64,000 bases of DNA from Sophora flavescens (lineage: Eukaryota > Streptophyta > Magnoliopsida > Fabales > Fabaceae): contig CM061064.1 of the NCBI GenBank assembly GCA_030762895.1, forward strand, positions 242,145,909-242,209,908. Reading direction: 5' to 3'. The notes under the pieces were generated by a model. It made no database searches. It saw only the letters and a program-made list of their open reading frames with translations, and was not told the origin of the DNA. This document shows positions 22,657-35,300 of this stretch, one piece after another. Each line of letters opens with the position of its first letter. Position 1 is the first letter of the stretch. Position numbers and translations under genes: made by a program.

Positions 22657-23348
22657 CTAACCTAGAGCAGGCAACTTCTCAAGTAGAGCAGAAGGGATTA
22701 GCCAGCAATTACCAAGAATGAAATCAGCCACTATAGCTTTAAGGTACCTATGCAGGGAGGAGGGCAGTTGCATTAAGTCAACTAGGGGTTGAGATAGCCA
22801 TCTATCTGTCCAGAAGTTGGTTGTTCTGCCATCTCCAATTTGCCAAAGTGAATTAGAGTAAACAGAATGCAGATTGCACCTTATGCCTGGCCAGATTGAA
22901 GATTTTATGTAGGATCCAGTCTGTTTTCGATGGAGAAATCTGTTTCTCAGGAAGCTTGCCCAATCCTTATCTGATGCTAGCAAATCAAAAGTTAGCTTGA
23001 GGAGTGCAGCATGATTGGAAGCCTTGAGGGACTTGATACCAAGGCCACCTTCCATAAAGGGCAGGCAAACCTTATGCCAGGCCACAGTGCAGATTTTCTT
23101 GAGATTCTGGTCACCCGACCAGATGAAGTTTCTGATCTTCCTTTCCAAAGCATTAATAAGGGTAGCAGGCCAAAGGTAAATATGGAAACTGTAGAGGAAC
23201 ATGCTCTGAATGACAGATTTCACCAGCTCAACCCTACCCATTAGAGACAGCAAGTTACCCTTCCAGCAAGCCAGCTTAGACAGGATCCTGTCTGCTATAG
23301 GCTGCAAATGAGATCTTTTTGGCATTCCCTTAAAGATTGGGACTCCCA
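22657..23348 (-). pseudogene. LINE RT thumb/connection fragment (copy 2)
   Basis: The minus-strand frame enters from satellite at 23348 and starts at YVGVPIFKG, after the position of the catalytic box, so no RT active site is present. It runs through LLSLMGRVELVKSVIQSM and RKIRNFIWSGDQNLKK and, unlike copy 1, continues in one frame across KDWASFLRNRFLHRK. It stops at 22657-22659. There a TAG replaces the CAG (Gln) of copy 1, a single C-to-T change on the coding strand. Confidence 0.85.
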
Positions 23349-26300
23349 CATAATGGACTGCACACTGATCTGTGCCAGAGAACTCGGGACCCAATTTAGC
23401 CTTGATTTTGGCCTAATTTCACAATTCTTGTTAAACCAGAAATTGTAGGTCTCTTCCTTATCTTTCTAGGGACAACATGATCACCAAAATCCGATATTTG
23501 TAGCTCAAGTTATACTTTGTGCACGGCAACAAGGTCAGGATGACTAAAAAATCCAAAAATTAACAATGTTTAACAATTAAGCCCAATACTGTATAAGCAA
23601 AAAACAATGATTGTAAAAGTTGTCTAATTTCTGTTTCTCTCTGGCTTGTGCGGCTGTAAATTGCTATTTATGCTTATTAATCCTAACGTAACCCTAGACC
23701 AAATTAAGGGCCTCTGAATAAGCTTTCCAACAAGGTATCATATGCCTTAATTGGGATTAAGATGAGTAAGTTAGGCCCGTTTAAGTGAAGGATCATCATG
23801 GGCTGTATACTGATCGGCGCCAGAGAACTCGGGACCCAATTTGGCCTTGATTTTGGCCTAATTTGACAATTCTTGTGATACCTGAAATTGTAGATCTCTT
23901 CCTTATCTCTCTAGGGATAGCAAGATCACCCAAATCCGATATATGAGCTTCTAGTTATGCTTTGCGCAAGGCAAAAAGGTCAGGATGCGTGAAAAATCCG
24001 AAAATTAACAATGTTTAGCAATTCAGTCCAATTAAGCCGAATAATGTAAAAGTGAAAACAATGATTGTAAAAGTTGTTTAATTTTCCTCACTCTCTGGCT
24101 TGTGCGGCTGTAAACTGCTATTTATGCTTATTAATCCAGACCTAACCCTATACCAAATTAAGGGCCTCTGAATAAGCTTTACAACAAGGTATCATATGCC
24201 TTTATTGGGCGTAACATGAGTAAGTTAGGCCCATTTAAGTGAAGGAACATCATGGACTGCGCACTGATTTGCACCAAAGAACTCGGTACCCAATTTAGCC
24301 TTGATTTTGGCCTAATTTGACAATTCTTGCTAAACCAGAAATTGTAGGTCACTTCCTTATCTTTCTAGGGACAACAAGATCACCAAAAGCCGATATGTGT
24401 AGCACTAGTTATGCTGTCCGCGAGTCAACACGGTCAGGATGAGTGAAAAATCCGAAAATTAACAAAGTTTAGCAATTAAGCCCAATAATATAAAAGCAAA
24501 AACAATAATTGTAATAGTTGTCCAATTTTCTTCTCTCTCTGGCTTGTGCGGCGGCAAATTGCTATTTATGCTTATTAATCCTGACCTAACCCTAGACCAA
24601 ATTAAGGGCCTCTGAATAAGCTTTCCGACAAGGTATCATATGCCTTAATTGGGCTTAAGATGAGTAAGTTAGGCCCATTTAAGTGAAGGAACATCATGGA
24701 TCACTCACTGATCGATGCCTGAGAACTCGTGACCCAATTTATCCTTGATTTTGTCCCAAGTTGACAATTTTGTGACACCTGAAATTGTTGGTCTATTCCT
24801 TATCTTTCTAGTGACAGCAAGATCACCAAAATCCGATATATGTAGCTCTAGTTATGTTCTGCGCAAGGCAACAAGGTCAGGATGAGTGAAAAATTCGAAA
24901 ATTAACAATGTTTAGCCATTAATCCCAATTAAGCCCAATAATATAAAAGCAAAAACAATGATTGTAAAAGTTGTCTAATTTTCGTCTCTCTCTGTCTTGT
25001 GCGGCTATAAAATGCTATTTATGCTTATTAATCCTGACGTAACCCTAGACCAAATTATGGGTCTCTGAATAAGCTTTTCAACAAGATATCATATGCCTTA
25101 ATTGGGCTTAAGATGAGTAAGTTAGTCCCATTTAAGTGAAGGAACATCATGGACTGCGCACTAATCCGCGCCAGAGAACTCTGGACCAATTTTGCCTTTA
25201 TTTTTGCTTAATTTGACAATTCTTGAGAAACACGAAATTGTAGGTCTATTCCTTATCTTTCTAGGGACAACAAGATCACCAAAATCAGATATCTGTAGCT
25301 CTAGTTATGCTTTGCGCAAGCAACAAAGTTAGGATTATTGAAAAATCCTAAAATTAACAACGTTTTGCAAATAAGCCCAATAATGTAAAAGCAAAAACAA
25401 TGATTGTAAAAGTTGTCTAATTTCCGTCTATCTCTGTCTTCTGCAACTGTAAAATGCTACTTATGCATATTAATCCTGACCTAACCCTAGACCAAATTAA
25501 GGGCATCTGAATAAGCTTTCAAACAAGGTATCATATCCCTTAATTGGGCTTAAGATGAGTAAGTTAGGCCCATTTAAGTGAAGGAACATCATGGACTGTA
25601 CACTGAACGACGCCAGAGAACTCGAGACCCAATTTACCATTGATTTTGGCCTAATTTAACAATTCTAGCAAACCTGAAATTGTAGGTCACTTCCTTATCT
25701 TTCTAGGGACACCAAGATCTCCAAAATCCGATATCTGTAGCTCTAGTTATGCTCGGCGCAAGGCAACAAGGTCAGGATGAGCGAAAAATCCGAAAATTAA
25801 TAATGTTTAGCAATTAAGCCCAATTAAGCCCAAAAATGTATAAGCAAAAACAATGATTGTAAAAGTCGTATAATTTCTGTCTCTCTCTCGCTTGTGCGGC
25901 TGTAAACTGCTATTTATGCTTATTAATCTTGACCTAACCCTAGACCAAATTAAGGGCCTCTGTATAAGCTTTCCAACAAGGTATCATATGCCTTAATTGG
26001 GCTTAAGATGACAGGTTAGGCCGATTTAAGCGAAGGAACATCATGGACTGCGCACTGATCCGTGCCAGATAACTCGAGACCCAATTTAGCCTTGATTTTG
26101 GTCTAATTTGACAATTCTTTTGACACCTGAAATTATAGGTCTATTCCTTATCTTTCTAGGGACAGCAAGATCACCAAAATCCGATATTTGTAGCTGTAGT
26201 TATGCTGTGCGCAAGGCAACAAGGTCAGGAAGAGTGAAAAATCCGAAAATTAACAATGTTTGGCAATTAGGCTCAATAATGTAAAAGGAAAAACAATGAT

Positions 26301-29300
26301 TATAAAACTTGTCTAATTTCCGTCTCTATCTGGCTTGTGCTGCTGTAAACTGCTATTTGTGCATAATAATCCTAACCTACCCCTAGACCAAATTAAGGGC
26401 CTCTGAATAAGTTTTGCAACAAGGTATCGTATGCCTTAATCGGGCTTAAGATGAGTAACTTAGGCCCATCTAAGTGAAGGAACATCATGGAATGCACACG
26501 GATCCGCGCCAGAGAACTCGGGACTTAATTTAGCCTTGATTTTTGCCTAATTTGACAATTCTTGTGAAACCAGAAATGGTAGGTCTCTACCTTATCTTTC
26601 TAGGTATAGCAAGATCACCAAAATTCGATATATGTAGCTCTTGTTGTGCTATGTGCAAGGAAACAAGGTCAGGATGAGTGAAAAATTTGAAAATTAACAA
26701 TGTTTGGCAATTAAGCCCAATTAACCCAATAATATAAAAACAAAAACAATGATTGAAAAAGTTGTCAAATTTCATCTCTCTCTGGCTTGTGCGGCTGGAA
26801 ACTGCTATTTATGCTTATTAATCCTGACATAACTCTAGACTAAATTAAGGGTCTCTGAATAAGCTTTCCAACATGGTATCACATGCCTTAATTGGTCTTA
26901 AGAAGAGTAAGTTAGGCACATTTAACTGACCGAACATCATGCACTTCGTACTGATCCACGCCGGAGAATTCAAGACCCAATTTAGCCTTGATTTTGGCCT
27001 AATTTGACAATTCTTGTGAAACCTGAAATTGTAGGTCTCTTCCTTATCTTAATAGGGACAACAAGATCACCAAAATCCGATATCTATAGCTCTAGTAATG
27101 CTCTGCGCAAGGCAACAAGGTCAGGATGAGTGAAAAATCTAAATATTAACAATGTTTAGCAATTAACCCAATAATGTAAAAGCAAAAACAATGAATGTAA
27201 AAATTGTCTAATTTACGTCCCTCTCTGGCTTGTGTGGCTGTAAACTGTTATTTATGCTTATTAACCCTGACCCAACCCTAGAACAAATTAAGGGCCTCCG
27301 AATAAGCTTTCCAACAAGGTATCTTATGCCTTAATTGGGCTTAAGATGTGTAAGTTAGGCCCATTTAAGAGAAGGAACATCATGGACTTCTCGGGCCCCA
27401 ATTTAGGCTTGACTTTGGCCTAATTTGACAATTCTTGTGAAACCTGAAATTGTAGGTCTCTTCCTTATCTTTCTGGGGACAGGAAGATCACCGAAATCTG
27501 ATATATGTAGCTCTAGTTATGCTCTGCGCAAGACAACAAGGTCAACATTAGTGAAAAATCCGAAAATTAACAATGTTTGGCAATTAGGCCCAATAATGTA
27601 AAAGGAAAAACAATGATTGTAAAAGTTGTCTAATTTCCATCTCTCTCTGGCTTGTGCGGCTGTAAACTACTATTTATGCATAATAATCCTTACCTACCCC
27701 TAGACCAAATTAAGGGCCTCTGAATAAGTTTTCGAACAAGGTATCATATGCCTTAACTGGGCTTAAGATGAGTAAGTTAGGCCCATTTACGTGAAGGAAC
27801 ATCATGGACTGCACACGCACCGCGCCAGAGATCTCAAGACTTAATTTAGCCTTGATTTTTGCCTAATTTGACAATTCTAGTGAAACCATAAATGATAGGT
27901 CTCTTCCTTATCTTTCTAGGGATAGTAAGATCACCAAAATCCGATATCTGTAGCTCTAGTGGTGCTATGTACAAGGAAACGAGGTCAGGATGAGTGAAAA
28001 ATTCGAAAATTAACAATGTCTAGCAATTAAGCCCAATTAACCCAATAATATAAATACAAAAACAATGATTGTAAAAGTTGTCTAATTTCATCTCTCTCTG
28101 GCTTGTGCGGCTATAAACTACTATTTATGCTTATTAATCTTGACATAACCCTAGATCAAATTAAGGGCCTCTGAATAAGCTTTCCAGCATGGTATCGCAT
28201 GCCTTAATTGGGCTTAAGAAGAGTAAGTTAGGCGCATTTAAGTGACCGAATATCATGGACTCCGTATTGATCCGCTCTAGAGAATTCGGGACCCAATTTA
28301 GCCTTGATTTTGGCTAAATTTGACAATTCTTGTGACACCTAAAATTGTAGGTCTCTTCCTTATCTTTCTAGTGACAGCAAGATCACCAAAATCAGATATC
28401 TGTAGCTCTAGTTATGCTCTTCGCAAGGCAACAAGGTCAGCATGAGTGAAAAATCCGAATATTAACAATGTTTAGCAATTAAGCCCAATAATGTAAAAGC
28501 AAAAACAATGAATGTAAAAATTGTCTAATTTCCGTCTCTCTCTGGCTTGTGCGGCTGTAAACTGCTATTTATGCTTCTTAACCCTGACCTAACCCTAGAA
28601 CAAATTAAGTGCCTCTGAATAAGCTTTCCAACAAGGTATCATATCCCTTTATTGGGCTTAAGATGAGTAAGTTAGGCCAATTTAAGTGAAGGAACATCAT
28701 GGACTGTGCACTAATCCGCGCCAGAGAACTCGGTACACAATTTAGCCTTGATTTTGGCCTAATTTGACAATTCTTGTGAAAACTGAAACTGTAGGTCGCT
28801 TCCATATCTTTCTAGGGACAACAAGATCACCAAAATCCGATATTCGTAGCTCTAATTATGCTATGCGCAAGGCAACAAGGTCGAGATGATTGAAAAATCA
28901 GAAAATTAACAATGTTTAGAAATTAAGCCCAATAACGTAAAAGTAAAAACAATGATTGTAAAAGTTATCTAATTTCGGTTTCTCTCTTACTTGTGCGGCT
29001 GTAAACTGCTATTTATGCTTATTAATCCTGACTTAACCCTAGACCAAATTAAGGACCTCTGAATAAGCATTCCAACAATGTATCATATGCCTTAATTGGG
29101 CTTAAGATGAGTAAGTTAGGCCCATTTAAGTGAAGGAACATAATGGACTACGCACTGATCCGCGCCAGAGAATCCGGGACCCAATTTAGCCTTGATTTTT
29201 GCCTAATTTGGCAATTATTGTGATACCTGAAATTGTAGCTCTCTTCCTTATCTTCCTAGGGATAACAAGATCACCCAAATCCTATATTTGTAGCTCAAGT

Positions 29301-32300
29301 TATGCCTTGCGCAAGGCAACAAAGTCAGGATGAGTGAAAAATCCGAAAATTAACAATGTTTAGCAATAAAGCCCAATTAAGCCGAATAATGTAAAACCGA
29401 AAACAATGATTGTAAAAGTTGTCTAATTTCCGTCTCTCTGTGGGTTGCGCGGCTTTAAACTGTTATTTATAGTTATTAATCCTGACCTAAACCTATACCA
29501 AATTATGGGCCTCTGAATAAGCTTTCCAATATGGTATTGTATGCTTTAATTGGGCTTAAAATGAGTAAGTTCGGCCTAATTAAGTGAAGGAACATCATGG
29601 ACTGCGCACAGATCTGCGCCAGAGAACTCGGAACCCAATTTAGCCTTGATTTTGGCCTAATTTGACAATTCTTGTGAAATCTGAAACTGTAGGTCTCTTC
29701 CTTATCTTTCTAGGGACAACAAGATCACCAAAATCCGATATCTGTAGCTCTAGTTATACTCTGCGCAAGGCAACAAGGTCAGGATGAGTGAAAAATCTGA
29801 AAATAACAATGTTTAGCAATTAAGCCCAATTAACCCCAATATTGTAAAAGCAAAAACAATGATTGTAAAAGTTGTCTAATTCCCGTCTCTTTCTGGCTTG
29901 TGCGGCTGTAAACTGCTACTTATGCTTATTAATCTTGACATAACCCTATACTAAATTAAGGGCATCTGAAAAAGCTTTCCAACAAGGTATCATATGGCTT
30001 AATTGGGCTTAAGATGAGTAAGTTAGGCCGATTTAAGTGAAGGAACATAATGGACTGCGTACTGATCCACTCCAGAGAACTCGGGACCCAATTTAGCCTT
30101 TATTTTGACCTAATATGACAATTCTTGTGAAACCTAAAATTGTCGGTCTCTTCCTTATCTTTCTAGGAACAGCAAGATCACCAAAATCCGATATTTGTAG
30201 CTCTAGTTATGCTATGCGCAAGGCAACAAGGTCAGGATGACTGAAAAATCCGAAAATTAAAAATTTTTAGAAATTAAGCCCAATAATGTAAAAGAAAAAT
30301 CAATGATTGTAAAAGTTGTCTAATTTCCTTTTCTCTCTGACTTGTGCTGCTGTAAACTGCTATTTATGCATATTAATCCTGACCTAACCCTATACTAAAT
30401 TAAGGGCATCTGAAAAAGCTTTCCAACAAGGTATCATACGCCTTAATTGTGCTTAAGATGAGTAAGTTAGGCCCATTTAAGTGAAAGAACATAATGGACT
30501 GCGCACTGATCCACGCCAGAGAACTCGGGACCCAATTTAGCCTTGATTTTGGACTAATTTGACTATTCTTATGAAACCTGAAATTGTAGGTCTCTTACTT
30601 ATCTTTCTAGGGACAGCAAGATCACCAAAATCCGATATATGTAGCTCTAGTTATGCTATGCGCAAGGCAACAAAGTCAGGATGAGTGAAAAATCCGAAAA
30701 TTAACAATGTTTAGCAATTAAGACCAATAGTGTAAAAGTGATAACAATGATTGTAAAAGTTGTCTAATTTATGTCTCTCTCTGGCTTGTGTGGATGTAAA
30801 CTGCTATTTACGCCTATTAATCCTGACCTAACCCTATACCAAATTAAGGGCCTCTGAATAAGCTTTCCAACAAGGTATCATATGCCTTAATTGGGATTAA
30901 GATGAGTAAGTTAGGCCCATTTAAGTGATAGAACATCATGGACTGCGCACTGATCCGTGCCAGTGAACTCGGGACCCAATTTAGACTTGATTTTGGCATA
31001 ATTTGACAATTCTTGCTATACATGAAATTGTAGGTCTCTTCCGTATCTCACTAGGGACATCAAGATTACCAAAATCCGATATTTGTAGCTCTAGTTATGC
31101 CCTGCGCAAGGCAACAAGGTAATGATGAGTGAAAAATCCGAAAATTAATAATGTTTGGCAATTAAGCCCAATAATGTAAAAACAAAAATAATGATTGTAA
31201 AAGTTGTCTAATTTCCGTCTGCAATGGCTTGTGCGGCTGTAAACTGCTATTTATGCTTATTAATCCTAACCTAACCCTAGACCAAATTAAGGGCCTCTGA
31301 ATAAGCTTTCCACCAAGGAACATCATGGACTATGCACTGATCGACGCCATAGAACTCGGGACCCATTTAAGAAATGCTTTTGGCCTAATTTGGCAATTCT
31401 TGTGATATCTGAAATTGCAGCTCTCTTCCTTATCTTTCTAGAGTTAGCAAGATCCCCAAAATTCGATATCTGTAGCTCTAGTTATGCCTTGCGCAAGGAA
31501 ACAATGTCAGGAAGAGTGAAAAATCCGAAAATCAACAATGTTTAGCAATTAAGCCCGATAATGTAAAAGCAAAAACAATGATTGTAAAAGTTTTCTTTTA
31601 AATGCTCTCTCTGGCTTGTACGGTTGTAAACTGCTATTTATGCTTATTAATCCTGACCTAACCCTAGAACAAATTAAGGGCCTCTGAATAAGCTTTCCAA
31701 CAAGGTATCATATGCGTTAATTGGGCTTACGATGAGTAAGTTAAGCCCATTTAAGTGAAGGAACATCATGGACTGCTCACTGATCCGCGCCAGAGAACTC
31801 GGGACCCAATTTAGCCTTGATTTTGGCCTAATTTGGCAATTCTTTTGAAACCTGAAATTGTAGGTTTCTTCCTTATCTTTCTAGGGACAGTAAGATCACC
31901 AAAATCCGATATCTGCAGCTCTAGTTAAGCTCCGCGCAAGGCAACAAGGTCGGGAAGAGTGAAAAATCAGAAAATTAACAATGTTTAGCAATTAAGCCCA
32001 ATAATGTAACAGAAAAAACAATGATTGTAAAAGTTGTCTAATTTTCGTTTCTCTCTGGATTGTGCGGTTGTAAACTGCTATTTATGGTTATCAATCCTGA
32101 CCTAACCCTAGACCAAATTAAGGACCTCTGAATAAGCATTCCAACAATGTATCATAGGCCTTAATTGGGCTTAAGATGAGTAAGTTAGGCCCATTTAAGT
32201 GAAGGAACATAATGGATCGCATGACCGATGCGTGCCAGAGAACTCGGGACCCAATTTAGCCTTGATTTTGGCCTAATTTGAGAATTCTTGTGATAATTGA

Positions 32301-35300
32301 AATTGTAGCTCACTACCTCATCTTTCTAGGGACAACAAGATCACCATATTATAGGTCTCTTCCTTATCTTTCAAGGCTACAAACTGCTATTTATGCTTAT
32401 TAATCCTGACCTAACCCTAGAATAAATTAAGGTCCTCTGAATAAGATTTCCAACAAGGTATCATATGCCTTAATTGGGCTTACAATGAGTAAGTTAGGCC
32501 TATTTAAGTGAAGAAACATCATGGACTGCCCACTGATCTGCACCAGAGAACTCGCAACCCAATTTAGCCTTGATTTTTGACTAATTTGACAATTCTTTTT
32601 AAACCTGAAATTATAGGTCTCTTCCTTATCTTTCTAAGAACAACAAGATCACGAAAATCCGATATCTGTAGCTCTAGTTATGCTCTGCGCAAGGCAACAA
32701 GGTCAGGATGAGTGAAAAATCCGAAAATTAAAAATGTTTAGCAATTAAGCCCAATTAAGGCCAACAATGTAAAAGCAAAAACAATGATTGTAAAAGTTGT
32801 CTAATTTCCGTCTCTCTCTGGCTTGTGCGGCTGTAAACTGCTATTTATGATTATTAATCCTGACCTAACCCTAGACCAAATTAAGGGCCTCTGAATAAGC
32901 TTTCCAACAAGGTATCGTATGCCTTAATTGGGCTTAAGATGAGTAATCTAGGCCCATTTAAGTGAAGGAACATAATGGACTACGCACTGATCCGCGCCGG
33001 AGAAATCGGGACCCAATTAAACCTTTATTTTGGCCTAATTTGACAATTCTTGTGATACCTGAAATTGTAGGTCTCTTCCTTATATTTCTAGGGATAACAA
33101 GATCACCCAAATCAGATATATGTAGCTCTAGTTATGCTTTGCGCAAGCAACAAAGTTAGGATGAGTGAAAAGTCCGAAAATTAACAATGTTTAGCAATAA
33201 ACCCAATTAAGCTGAATAATGTAAAAGTGAAAACAATGATTGTAAAAGTTGTCTAATTTTCGTCTCTCTCTGGTTTGTGCGGCTGTAAACTGCTATTTGT
33301 GCTTATTAATCCTGACATAACCCTATACCAAATTAAGGACCTCTGAATAAGCTTTCCAACAAGGTGTCATATGCCTTAATTAGGCTTAAGATGAGTAAGT
33401 TAGGCCCATTTAAGTTAAGGAACATCATCGACTGTATACCGATCGGTGCTAGAGAACTCGGGACCCAATATAGCCTTGATTTTGGCCTAATTTGACAATT
33501 CTAGTGAAACCTGAAATTGTAGGTCTCTTCCTTATCTTTGTAGGGACACAAAGATCACCCAAATCCGATATCTGTAGCTCTAGTTATGCCTGCGCAAGGC
33601 GACAAGGTCAGGATGAGTGAAAAATCCGAAAATTAACAATGTTTAGCAATTAAGCCCAATTAAATCCAAAAATGTATAAGCAAAAACAATGATTGTAAAA
33701 GTCGTATAATTTGCATCTCTCTCGGGCTTGTGTGGCTATAAACTGCTATTTAAGCTTATTAATCTTGACCTAACCCTAGATCAAATTAAAGGCCTCTGTA
33801 TAAGCTTTCCAACAAGGTATCATATGCCTTAATTGGGCTTAAGATGAGTAAGTTAGTCCCATTTAAGTGAAGGAAACTCATGTACTGAGCCCTGATCTGC
33901 ACCAGAGAACTCGGGAACCAATTTAGCTTTGATTTTGGCCTAATTTAACAATTCTTGTGCAACATGACTTTGTAGGTCTCTTCCTTATCTTTCTAGGGAC
34001 AAAAAGATCACCAAAATCCGATATTTGTAGCTCAAGTTATACTCTGCTAAAGGCAACAAGGTCAGGATGAGTGAAAAATCCGAAAATTAACAATGTTTTG
34101 CAATTAATCCCAATAATGTAAAAGCAAAAATAAAGATTGTAAACTGCTATTCAAGCATTTTAATCCTGACCTAACCCTATATCAAATTAAGGGCCTATGA
34201 ATAAGCTTTCCAACAAGGTATCGTATGCCTTTATTGGGCTTAAGATGAGTATGTTAGGCCCATTTAAATTAAGGAACATCATGGACTGCGTGCTGATCGA
34301 CGCCAAAGAACTCGGGACCCAATTTAGCCTTGATTTTGGCCTAATTTGACAATTCTTGTAAAACCTGAAATTGTAAGTCTCTTCCTTATCCTTCTAGGGA
34401 CAGCAAGATCACCAAAATCCGATATCTGTAGCCCAAGTTATCCTCTGCGTAAGGCAGCAAGGTCAGGATGAGTGAAAAATCCTAAAATTAACAATGTTTA
34501 GCAATTAAGCCCAATTAAGCCCAATAATGTAAAAGCAAAAACAATGATTGTAAAAGTTGTCTAATTTTCGTCTCCCTCTGGCTTGTGCGGCTGTAAACTG
34601 TTGTTTATGCTTATTAATCCTAACCTAACCTGGACCAAATTAAGGGCCTCTGAATAAGCTTTCCAATAAGGTAGCATATGCCTTAATCGGGCTTAAGATG
34701 AGTAAGTTAGGCCCATTTAAGTGAAGAAACATCATGGACTGCGCACTGATCCGTGCCAGAGAACTCGGTACCCAATTTAGCCTTGATTTTGGCCTAATTT
34801 GACAATCCTTGTGAAACCTGCAATTGTAGGTCTCTTCCTTATCTTTCTAGGGACAACAAGATCACTAAAATCCGATATATGTATCTCTAGGTATTCTCTG
34901 CGGAAGCAACAAGGTCAAGATGAGTGAAAAATCTGAAAATTAACAATGTTTAGCAATTAAGCCCGATTAAGCCCAATAATGTGGAAGCAAAAACAATTAT
35001 TGTAAAAGTTGTCTAATTTCTGTCTTTCTCTGGCTTGTGCGGTTGTAAACTGCTATTTATACTTATTAATCCTAACCTAACCTTAGACCAAATTAAGGGT
35101 CTCTGAATAAGCTTTCCAACAAGGTATCAAATGTCTTAATAGGGCTTAAGATGAGTAAGTTAGGCCCAATTAAGTGAAGGAACATCATGGACTACGCACT
35201 GATCCGCGCTAGAGAACTCAGGACCCAATTTAGCCTTGATTTTGGCCTAATTGGACAATTATTGTGAATCCTGAAATTGTAGGTCTCTTCCTTATCTTTC

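Larger units (their letters stand above)
21308..23348 (-). mobile_element. L1-type LINE, copy 2, truncated
   Basis: A second copy of the LINE at 93-2603, closely similar along its length. It has a T8 tail at 21308-21315 at the same satellite position as copy 1. It stops about 470 bp short of copy 1: LINE sequence GACTCCCA at 23341-23348 joins satellite at TAATGGACTG. That right junction lies about 50 bp earlier in the monomer than the left one, so the ends do not match a simple insertion. A later deletion or unequal exchange probably removed the LINE's 5' part and neighbouring satellite. Confidence 0.9.
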
